A stretch of 64,000 bases of DNA from Streptomyces finlayi. Lineage in GTDB: Bacteria; Actinomycetota; Actinomycetes; Streptomycetales; Streptomycetaceae. Location: contig NZ_CP045702.1 in the NCBI RefSeq assembly GCF_014216315.1, forward strand, positions 4,526,001-4,590,000. Reading direction: 5' to 3'. A program made the translations under genes and the position numbers. The notes under the pieces are model-generated. The model was given only the letters and a program-made list of their open reading frames with translations. It did not search any database and had not been told where the DNA came from. This document shows, piece by piece, positions 58,057 through 64,000 of the stretch; the stretch's first letter is position 1; the number at the start of each line of letters is the position of its first letter.

Positions 58057-59055
58057 ATGGCAACCCGTGCCGTCGCCCGTCGTTCGTCCACCACCGGTGG
58101 GACAAGCCGGGCGAGCAGTGTTCGCGCCGTGGGCGGGGAAATCGCCGATCGCGACCTGGTCGGCATGTACCTGGAGGAAATCGCCCGTACGCCGCTGCTC
58201 GACGCCGCCAAGGAAGTCGAGCTGTCGCAGATCCTCGAGGCGGGTGTCTACGCCCAGCAGATCCTCGACGGTGCGGTGGAGGGCGAAGCCGGCGGGGCGA
58301 AGCGCGAGGAGCTGGAGGCGCTCGTCACCGAAGGCGAGCGCGCGAAGGACGTGTTCATCCGGTCCAACCTCCGGCTGGTCGTCGCCGTGGCCAGACGCTA
58401 CCCGCGAGCGGGTCTGCCCCTGCTCGACCTGATCCAGGAAGGCAACGCCGGCCTGGTGCGCGCGGTCGAGAAGTTCGACTACGCCAAGGGGTTCAAGTTC
58501 TCCACGTATGCGACGTGGTGGATCCGCCAGGCCATCACCCGTTCCATAGCCGACCAGTCCCGCACGATCCGGCTTCCCGTCCACCTGGTGGAGGAGCTGG
58601 GCCGGATCCGCCGGGTGCAGCGCGAGTTCAACCGCGAGCACGGGCGCGACCCGGAGCACGCGGAGATCGCCGCCGAGCTGGACTCGACCACGGAGCGTGT
58701 GGGGAACGTCCTGGACTGGGCCCGTGACCCGGTCAGTCTGAACATGCCTGTCGACGACGAGGGCGACACCCAGTTCGGTGACCTCCTGGAGGACACCTCC
58801 GCCGTCTCGCCCGAGACATCCGTGATGACGCTGCTGCGCAGCGAGGAGCTGGAAGACCTCATCGGCAAGCTCGACAACAGGACCGCCTCGATCATCCGTA
58901 TGAGGTACGGCATCGAGGACGGCCGCGAGCGGACCCTCACCGAAGTCGGCAAGCAGCACGGCCTCACACGGGAGCGGATCCGCCAGATCGAGAAGCACGC
59001 ACTGCTCGAATTGAAGCGAATGGCTCACGACACGGGCTTTGACGCTGCGGCGTGA
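58057..59055 (+). CDS. hrdD: HrdD-like principal-type sigma factor (group 2 sigma-70)
   Basis: 332 aa from ATG 58057 (AAGGGAG upstream). Regions 1.2 (DLVGMYLEEIARTPLLDAAK), 2.1-2.4 (IRSNLRLVVAVARRYPRAGL, FKFSTYATWWIRQAITRSIA), 3 and 4.2 (RTLTEVGKQHGLTRERIRQI) are complete, but the long region 1.1 of HrdB is missing. Length and sequence agree with HrdD of Streptomyces. It directs RNA polymerase to a subset of promoters and is dispensable in S. coelicolor. The gene order acetyltransferase-hrdD beside a MarR/dioxygenase and a TetR/MFS pair is common in the genus. Confidence 0.88.
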   Translation: MATRAVARRSSTTGGTSRASSVRAVGGEIADRDLVGMYLEEIARTPLLDAAKEVELSQILEAGVYAQQILDGAVEGEAGGAKREELEALVTEGERAKDVFIRSNLRLVVAVARRYPRAGLPLLDLIQEGNAGLVRAVEKFDYAKGFKFSTYATWWIRQAITRSIADQSRTIRLPVHLVEELGRIRRVQREFNREHGRDPEHAEIAAELDSTTERVGNVLDWARDPVSLNMPVDDEGDTQFGDLLEDTSAVSPETSVMTLLRSEELEDLIGKLDNRTASIIRMRYGIEDGRERTLTEVGKQHGLTRERIRQIEKHALLELKRMAHDTGFDAAA

Positions 59056-59108
59056 GCCAATAACCCGTAACCTCACCATCAAGACCGGTTCACACCGGCA
59101 CCTGAGCT

Positions 59109-59147
59109 GAGTCCCGGCGCCCACCCCCCCCCCCGGCGCCGGGGCTC
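59109..59147 (+). terminator. Terminator after hrdD with C11 loop
   Basis: CCCGGCGCC (59113-59121) and GGCGCCGGG (59135-59143), extended by GAG/CTC, form the stem; the loop contains an uninterrupted run of 11 cytosines (59124-59134), a likely length-variable tract. Confidence 0.75.
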
Positions 59148-59187
59148 ATTCATGTCCGGGGGTCTTTCCTCACCGCTCCCGACCGCT

Positions 59188-60159
59188 TCAGGAAGCTGTG
59201 GACGCCCGCGTCAGCCGGGCTCCCAGGCCGCTCAGGTACTCCACCAGCTGAGGCGGCCCGTGTGCCGTGAACTCGCAGTCGACGAGTGCCAGCCTCAGCG
59301 CCACCCACTCCAGCGAGTCCGTCGACACCGCCCGCAGCCGGCAGCTGTCCTCACCGGTCGGCTCCGGTACGCCGAGCCATCGAGGCAGCCGCGCCGCCAC
59401 GAAGTCGGCCGGGGCCCGGAAGACGACGTCGACCGGCAGCTCCGCCTGCATCCGGGACATGGACCGGGCGAAGAACCGGGCGGCGTCCCCGTCCTCCCCG
59501 GGCAGCTCGCGCGGAGTGAAGCGGGCCCCGGTCGTCGTCGGCTCACTGACCCGGTCCACCCGGAACGTACGCCAGTCCTCGCGCTCCAGGTCGTACGCGA
59601 CGAGGTACCAGCGGTGCCCCGTGCTCACCAGCCGCTCCGGTTCGACCAGCCGCTTGGTCTCGGCACCATCCTTCGCCCGGTACGCGAACCGCAGCCGCTC
59701 CCGCCCGGTGACCGCCGACGCCATCACCGTCAGTGTGCGCGGGTCGATCGTGGCGCCGTCGCCCCGGGTGAGCGGCAGGGTGGCGTTCTGCAGCGACGAG
59801 ACCCGCTGGCGCAGCCGGGAGGGCAGTACCTGCTCCAGCTTCGCCAACGCCCGGACGGATGCCTCGTCCACGCCCTCGATGGCGTGCCCGGCCCCGGCCC
59901 GCAGCCCGACCGCGATGGCCACCGCCTCCTCGTCGTCGAGCAGGAGGGGCGGCATGGCGGTGCCCGCGACGAGGCGGTAGCCGCCGACCGAGCCGCGCGT
60001 CGCCTCGACCGGATAGCCGAGGTCGCGGAGCCGGTCGATGTCGCGGCGGATCGTGCGCGGGCTGACCTCCAGGCGGTCGGCCAGTTCGGTGCCCGGCCAC
60101 TCACGCGGCGTCTGGAGGAGCGACAGCAGATTCAGCAGGCGTGCCGGGGTATCTGTCAT
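59188..60159 (-). CDS. WYL-domain, DeoR-type transcriptional regulator
   Basis: 323 aa. N-terminal DeoR/HTH_11 domain (LLNLLSLLQTPREWPGTELA then LEVSPRTIRRDIDRLRDLGY) followed by a WYL domain (RLRFAYRAKDGAETKRLVEP, STGHRWYLVAYDLEREDWRT, with the RTFRVDRVS segment). It belongs to the YafY/WYL class, which senses nucleotide or nucleic-acid ligands. It is divergent from the MFS gene at 60222, which it probably regulates. Confidence 0.92.
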   Translation of the reverse strand: MTDTPARLLNLLSLLQTPREWPGTELADRLEVSPRTIRRDIDRLRDLGYPVEATRGSVGGYRLVAGTAMPPLLLDDEEAVAIAVGLRAGAGHAIEGVDEASVRALAKLEQVLPSRLRQRVSSLQNATLPLTRGDGATIDPRTLTVMASAVTGRERLRFAYRAKDGAETKRLVEPERLVSTGHRWYLVAYDLEREDWRTFRVDRVSEPTTTGARFTPRELPGEDGDAARFFARSMSRMQAELPVDVVFRAPADFVAARLPRWLGVPEPTGEDSCRLRAVSTDSLEWVALRLALVDCEFTAHGPPQLVEYLSGLGARLTRASTAS

Positions 60160-60221
60160 GCCGTCCAGGATGCCCGTTCATCAGGTCACGAACTGTCCTA
60201 ATGCCCCTCTAGTTTCTTCCC

Positions 60222-61787
60222 ATGACTTCTTCCCAACCGCTGCCGTCCGCGACGGCCGCCCGCACGGCGACCGAGGGCCCTGCGGCCCCGGCCGACCGGC
60301 GCCGCTGGTACGCGCTCGCCATCGTGATGACCGCGGCCTTCATGGACCTGGTCGACGTCACGATCGTCAACATCGCCATCCCGAGCATCAAGCAGGACAC
60401 CGGCGCCTCGTTCAGCGCGATCCAGTGGATCACCGCGGGATACGCCCTCGCCTTCGCGGCCGGGCTGATCACGGGTGGCCGGCTGGGCGACATCTACGGC
60501 CGCAAGCGGCTCTTCCTCATCGGCATCGGCGGCTTCACCGTCTCCTCGGCCCTCTGCGGCTTCGCGGCCGACCCGGAGATGCTGGTCGCCTCCCGCATCC
60601 TCCAGGGCGCCATGGCGGCGCTGATGGTCCCGCAGGTGCTCTCCATCGTGCACGCCACCTTCCCCGCGCACGAACGCGGCAAGGTCTTCGGCCTCTTCGG
60701 CGCGGTCGTCGGGCTCGGCGCGGTCTCCGGACCGCTGCTCGGCGCGCTGCTCACCGGCTGGAACCTCTTCGGTCTCGAATGGCGTCCGATCTTCCTGATC
60801 AACCTGCCGGTCGGTATCGCCGGCCTGATCCTGGGCAGCAAGTTCATCAGTGAGTCGAAGGCGCCCAAGGCGCTCCGTCTCGACCTGGTCGGTGTGGGCC
60901 TCGTGACGCTCGGCCTGCTGATGCTGATCTTCCCACTGACCCGGGGGCACGAGCTGGGCTGGCCGCTGTGGGGTCATCTGTCGATGGCGGGCAGCCTTCT
61001 GGTGCTCCTGGTGCTGGTCGCGTACGAGCGGCACAAGACGGCCAAGGACGGCTCGCCGCTCATCGAGCTGTCCCTGTTCCGGGTCAGGAGCTTCGCCGCG
61101 GGCGTCGCCGTACAGCTGACCTTCGGTATCGTCCTCGGCATCTTCTTCCTCGTCTGGACGCTCTACATGCAGATGGGGCTGGGCTGGAGCGAGCTGCGGG
61201 CGGGCACGACGGGCGTCCCCTTCTCGATCGCCGTCTCGGCCGCCGCCGGGCTCTCCGTGCAGAAGCTGGTGCCCCGCTTCGGCCGCAAGGTCCTCCAGGT
61301 GGGCGCGCTGCTGATGATCGCCGGACTGCTGCTCTACATCTGGGAGTCCGAGCGCTACGGCATGGACATCACCCCGTGGCAGATGGCACTGCCGCTGGTC
61401 GTCATGGGAGTGGGGATGGGGCTGATCGTGGCCCCGCTGACGGACGCGGTGCTCTCCGAGGTGCCCAAGGAGCACTCGGGGTCTGCGTCCGGGCTGTTCA
61501 ACACGATGCAGCAGATGGGTACGGCGCTGGGGCTCGGTCTCGTCTCGGTGGTCTTCTTCGGAGTGGTCGACGACGGGGCGGCGCGGGGCGTCATGGGACC
61601 GGCGTTCGTCGAGGCGTTCCAGCAGTCGCTGTGGTGGGTGGCCGGTGTGCTCGCTGTGATCTTCCTGCTGATGTTCGCTCTGCCGGCCAGGCCGAAGGCC
61701 CATGCCGAGGACCCGGCCGAGGACCCGGCCGACGCCGCTCCGGGGCCGGAGGGCGACGCCGTCACGGAGCCCGTGCTGACGCACTGA
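60222..61787 (+). CDS. DHA2-family MFS exporter
   Basis: 521 aa with about 14 helices. Helix 1 is AFMDLVDVTIVNIAIPSIKQ, motif A is LITGGRLGDIYGRKRLFLIG, and motif C is VVGLGAVSGPLLGALLTGWN. It is a drug/proton antiporter of the EmrB/QacA type. It is divergent from the WYL regulator gene (62 bp). The 3' end is followed by five 17-bp palindromic repeats. Confidence 0.92.
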   Translation: MTSSQPLPSATAARTATEGPAAPADRRRWYALAIVMTAAFMDLVDVTIVNIAIPSIKQDTGASFSAIQWITAGYALAFAAGLITGGRLGDIYGRKRLFLIGIGGFTVSSALCGFAADPEMLVASRILQGAMAALMVPQVLSIVHATFPAHERGKVFGLFGAVVGLGAVSGPLLGALLTGWNLFGLEWRPIFLINLPVGIAGLILGSKFISESKAPKALRLDLVGVGLVTLGLLMLIFPLTRGHELGWPLWGHLSMAGSLLVLLVLVAYERHKTAKDGSPLIELSLFRVRSFAAGVAVQLTFGIVLGIFFLVWTLYMQMGLGWSELRAGTTGVPFSIAVSAAAGLSVQKLVPRFGRKVLQVGALLMIAGLLLYIWESERYGMDITPWQMALPLVVMGVGMGLIVAPLTDAVLSEVPKEHSGSASGLFNTMQQMGTALGLGLVSVVFFGVVDDGAARGVMGPAFVEAFQQSLWWVAGVLAVIFLLMFALPARPKAHAEDPAEDPADAAPGPEGDAVTEPVLTH

Positions 61788-61795
61788 GCGAGTCC

Positions 61796-61880
61796 GGTCC
61801 GCGGACCGCACGGGTCCGCGGACCGCACGGGTCCGCGGACCGCACGGGTCCGCGGGCCTCACCGGTCCGCGGGCCGCACG
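61796..61880. repeat. Five tandem 17-bp repeats, each containing a palindrome
   Basis: Units starting at 61796, 61813, 61830, 61847 and 61864 begin GGTCCGCGGACC or GGTCCGCGGGCC; the first three are identical. Each holds a perfect 12-bp palindrome (GGTCCGCGGACC). They lie between the convergent MFS and DUF6227 genes and could act as a composite terminator or a binding array. Confidence 0.85.
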
Positions 61881-61900
61881 GGGGCATCACCGCACGCGCG

Positions 61901-62647
61901 TCAGCAGATGCGCGTGCGGCTCTCCATGGCCTGGCGTGCGGCGTGCTCGTCCCCGTAGACCTCGCACATGTGACGGCCGTCGGGGGTGGCGGTGTGCTCG
62001 ACCTCCCAGAGGCAGAGCTCGCTGCCGTCCAGGAGCAGGAACGCGTGCTCGTAGAGCGTGAAACCGGCGTCCCGGCCGTCGACGGGGCACTGCCGGCCGA
62101 AGATCTGGGTGATGTGGTGGGCGAAGGCGGCCCGCAGCAGACGCGCGGTCTCCTCGCCCGGCCGGTCGCTGTTCTCCGCGCGGCGCAGGACCCGGCGGGC
62201 GTGGTCCGCGGAGTTGTCCGGGGCGTACGTCCGGGGCAGCGGGACCGGGGGAGCGGACATCAGGACCGTGAGGATCTCCAGGTCGCCGTGCGGACTCTCG
62301 TCGCCGAAGGCCGGGGCGTCGGAGAAACTGCCGGCCAGCCGCACCGCCGCGACGTGCGCGTCGGACTCGTCGTCGTACAGCTCGTGGCGGCGAGGGGCCG
62401 TGAGGTCCCGGCCGCTGCTGTGGACGAGCTCCCAGAGGGAGAGCGCGGAGCCGTCGGGAAGCAGATAGGTGTGCCGGTAGGTCTCGCGGTGCAGGACCGA
62501 GCTGTGGTGGGAGGAATGCAGGGAGCTGCTGTGCGCCAGCGCGCCTCCGAGCTGTTCGACCGTGCTGTCGGGCAGGTCGAAGGAGTTGAGGGCGCGTCGC
62601 AGGAGTCGCTCGAGGTGCTGCTCGGTTGTCTCGTACGGATCGCTCAA
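61901..62647 (-). CDS. DUF6227-family protein
   Basis: 248 aa from TTG 62647 (GGAG 8 bp upstream); the longer frame to 62851 includes promoter-like sequence and is rejected. Conserved segments: ETTEQHLERLLRRALNSFDL, YRHTYLLPDGSALSLWELVH, FGRQCPVDGRDAGFTLYEHA and LDGSELCLWEVEHTATPDGR, an internal repeat of a beta-rich unit. DUF6227 proteins are nearly universal in Streptomyces but uncharacterised. The upstream dyad at 62750-62772 may be its operator. Confidence 0.85.
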   Translation of the reverse strand: MSDPYETTEQHLERLLRRALNSFDLPDSTVEQLGGALAHSSSLHSSHHSSVLHRETYRHTYLLPDGSALSLWELVHSSGRDLTAPRRHELYDDESDAHVAAVRLAGSFSDAPAFGDESPHGDLEILTVLMSAPPVPLPRTYAPDNSADHARRVLRRAENSDRPGEETARLLRAAFAHHITQIFGRQCPVDGRDAGFTLYEHAFLLLDGSELCLWEVEHTATPDGRHMCEVYGDEHAARQAMESRTRIC

Positions 62648-62959
62648 GGTGCTGTCTCCAGGCCGTCGCCGCGTGTTACTTGGTGCGTGCTTAACGTAGT
62701 CCCTGGGTCTGACATCGTGACCGGGGATCGGGAAAACGTAGGGCACACGCGAAAAGTTCCCGGTACTTTTCGGATGCTTCGGGTGAACTTCCCTGTGTCG
62801 AGGGGGAGTCGGACCTGCTTGCTCGTCGCGCCGGTCGCGCGGCGCGCTCACTCCGCAACCACCCGAAACAGGATCAATCGCCTTTTACGGTCATACGGTA
62901 GCCGGGTGACCGAGCCATCAGAAACCTCAGCGGGATCCAGCGAGGAGCTCCGGGGCTTC
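62648..62959. other. Intergenic region upstream of the DUF6227 gene
   Basis: No gene seen. It contains the promoter region of DUF6227, the CGAAAAGT dyad, and AT-richer sequence at 62660-62790; the right edge is the terminal hairpin of the IS200/IS605 remnant. Confidence 0.5.
62750..62772. promoter_or_regulatory. Dyad CGAAAAGT/ACTTTTCG
   Basis: CGAAAAGT (62750-62757) and ACTTTTCG (62765-62772) are perfect inverted 8-bp arms with a 7-bp spacer, 103 bp upstream of the DUF6227 start; candidate operator. Confidence 0.45.
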
Positions 62960-62967
62960 AGCCCCGG
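62950..62967. repeat. Terminal hairpin of the IS200/IS605 remnant
   Basis: CCGGGGCTTCAGCCCCGG is a near-perfect palindrome just beyond the transposase 3' end, the kind of subterminal hairpin that TnpA recognises at the right end of IS200/IS605 elements. Confidence 0.55.
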
Positions 62968-63368
62968 GAAGTATCGCTTCTCTGGACTGCTCTGGCGTGC
63001 GGGTACACGTCGGACGTTCCTGCTGCTCGATGTACTCCTTGATGACGGACAACGGTGCTCCGCCGCAGAAAGCCGTGGCGGAGCCTGCGGGCGGAGACGC
63101 CCTTGAGGGAGCCCACCAGCTTGGAGAGGGACACCTTGGGCGGGTAGTACACGAGAAGGTGGACGTGGTCGCGTTCGCCGTTGAACTCGACCAGCTCGGT
63201 TTCGAAGTCCGCACAGACGGATCGCATGACTTCCTCGCAGCGTGGAAGGATCTCGTCGGTGAACGGCCCACGCCGGTACTTGGGGGTAAAGACCAAATGG
63301 GCGTGGAGGATGCAGACGACCGTACGACCCCTGCGGATACTGGGGTTTGGTTCCCATCGCGGTGAGCA
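62968..63368 (-). mobile_element. Broken IS200/IS605-family transposase (TnpA) remnant
   Basis: The minus strand encodes WEPNPSIRRGR, LHAHLVFTPKYRRGPFTDE, VEFNGERDHVHLLVYYPPKV (HUH motif HVH) and KGVSARRLRHGF; then the frame shifts and GGAPLSVIKEYIEQQERP (with the catalytic Tyr) continues in another frame. The segment normally between them (about 24 residues with a YLWGGHFWSPSY-like motif) is missing, and no start codon is in frame at the 5' end. The copy is therefore inactive through an internal deletion/frameshift. It lies between DUF6227 and a short membrane peptide frame. Confidence 0.85.
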
Positions 63369-63457
63369 CCGGTACCGCCTGGTGGGGCACCGGCTTCCTC
63401 TGTCTCTCGTTCCTCGTGGTCCTCGGACTGTGGCTGCTCGATCCGAAGGACCGTTGA
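63362..63457 (+). CDS. Short membrane peptide or truncated membrane protein
   Basis: A 31-codon frame from GTG 63362 reads VSTGTAWWGTGFLCLSFLVV then LGLWLLDPKDR, a single hydrophobic helix. It begins exactly at the edge of the IS200/IS605 remnant, so it may be the 3' end of a gene cut by the insertion or a genuine small membrane protein. No good ribosome site precedes it. Confidence 0.4.
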   Translation: MSTGTAWWGTGFLCLSFLVVLGLWLLDPKDR

Positions 63458-63478
63458 CCACCGCCGTATCCTGGAGAC

Positions 63479-63709
63479 ATGAGCACCGCCCCCGCCCACG
63501 GACCGCGAGATTCGAAGCCGCAGCAGCAGCAGCCGCACGAGCAGCAGCCGCAGGAGTCCGAACCCACCTCGGCTCTCGTCTTCGACGATCCGTTGGACAG
63601 GCAGTCCTCGGACGATACGGACCGAGGGTGGGGTGAGCGGACTCCGAGCGGTGGCAGCGCCGCGGATCTGGCGCGCTTCCTCGACGAGAAGCCGCCTCAC
63701 CACGTCTGA
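63479..63709 (+). CDS. Small hypothetical Gln/Pro-rich protein
   Basis: 76 aa, ATG 63479 with CTGGAG upstream. It is mostly polar: HGPRDSKPQQQQPHEQQPQE, followed by a more conserved-looking acidic tail TSALVFDDPLDRQSSDDTDR and SAADLARFLDEKPPHHV. The C-terminal half has the look of a short conserved Streptomyces protein; function unknown. A promoter probably lies within the preceding 22 bp or farther upstream. Confidence 0.65.
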   Translation: MSTAPAHGPRDSKPQQQQPHEQQPQESEPTSALVFDDPLDRQSSDDTDRGWGERTPSGGSAADLARFLDEKPPHHV

Positions 63710-63846
63710 GCCCCGCCGCCTCGCCCGTCCCGGCTCCGCCGCGGCGGGACGCGCCGTCTCCCGTGCTACTCGTCGGTCCCCCTGTCACTCGCCGCGCCGT
63801 CCCCGGCCGTATCGCCGCGCTGCTGCACCAGGAGCGCGTCCCGGAT

Positions 63847-64000
63847 CTAGTGCGCATCTGCCACCGCCACGGCCAGTTGCCCCGAGACCCCGGCGCCGAC
63901 CAGCGCCGTCGCGGTGTCCCGGTCCACGGTCAGCACGACCAGGGCTCCGCCGCCCGCGTCCGGCCCGTCCGCGACCGTGTTGTCCGGCGGGCGCGGCACG
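63847..64000 (-). CDS. 3' end of a gene continuing beyond the window
   Basis: The minus frame is open from the window edge to TAG at 63847-63849 and reads ALVVLTVDRDTATALVGAG then VSGQLAVAVADAH, about 50 codons. The VVLTVDRxTAxxL pattern followed by LAVAV is like the C-terminus of SAF/CpaB-type (Flp pilus assembly RcpC) proteins of Streptomyces, but the fragment is too short to be sure. Confidence 0.5.
   Translation of the reverse strand, partial: VPRPPDNTVADGPDAGGGALVVLTVDRDTATALVGAGVSGQLAVAVADAH

Noticed and set aside
1..64000. CRISPR arrays, rRNA genes, phage structural genes or a conjugative element
   Set aside because: No regularly spaced identical repeats with unique spacers, no rRNA-like sequence and no phage or transfer genes were seen on either strand.

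Overview
The window is typical Streptomyces chromosome: very high GC, GTG/TTG starts, AGGAGG-like ribosome sites, ATGA/GTGA stop-start overlaps, and actinobacterial families (HrdD-type sigma factor, XRE/DUF5753 regulators with DUF397 partners, SHOCT proteins, MAB_1171c proteins, DUF6227). Its centrepiece is a clavulanic-acid-type beta-lactam gene cluster spread over about 16.3-47.4 kb.

Left flank (1-16.2 kb): a 5'-truncated D-Ala-D-Ala carboxypeptidase, a large GT-C-like membrane protein, a zinc-ribbon membrane protein, an XRE/MmyB regulator, then a decayed stretch (about 5.96-8.6 kb) holding the tail of a PLP decarboxylase, a fused K+ channel/ClC relic with a nonsense codon and an antiporter tail around an intact DUF2252 gene. 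Next come small SHOCT, carboxymuconolactone-decarboxylase-like and membrane proteins, tRNA-Arg(CCU), a thioredoxin-reductase-like flavoenzyme and a secreted RCC1-repeat protein.

Cluster part 1 (16.3-23.2 kb): a leftward operon ceaS-bls-pah-cas supplies the early pathway (glyceraldehyde-3-phosphate plus arginine, then carboxyethylarginine, deoxyguanidinoproclavaminate, proclavaminate and clavaminate). claR, a LysR-type regulator with an HTH at each end, is divergent from it.

An interposed block of unrelated accessory genes (23.2-30.1 kb) follows: Uma2 nuclease-like gene, abaA/whiJ-type set (small protein, HATPase, small protein, XRE regulator, DUF397), a second XRE/DUF5753 operon with a DUF6879 protein, and a 44-residue peptide translationally coupled to a PCMT-like methyltransferase, which is a possible RiPP locus.

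Cluster part 2 (30.2-47.4 kb): oppA1, car, cyp, fd, orf12, orf13 (exporter), orf14, oppA2, orf16, gcaS and pbpA (likely self-resistance), then a Tat-exported metallo-beta-lactamase-fold protein, oat2 and a SARP activator gene. These carry clavaminate to N-glycyl/N-acetylglycyl intermediates, clavaldehyde and clavulanate, plus export, resistance and control. A shared operator-like signal, two TATG cores exactly 20 bp apart, lies 85-99 bp upstream of oppA1, cyp and gcaS.

Right flank (47.5-64 kb): an XRE - ImmA/IrrE-like - MAB_1171c trio, an acyl-CoA synthetase, M6 metalloprotease, TetR/MFS pair, MarR/extradiol dioxygenase pair, GNAT acetyltransferase, HrdD-like sigma factor, WYL regulator/MFS pair, DUF6227 protein, a broken IS200/IS605 transposase and the 3' end of another gene. 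All functions are read from sequence and family knowledge; no database search was run.
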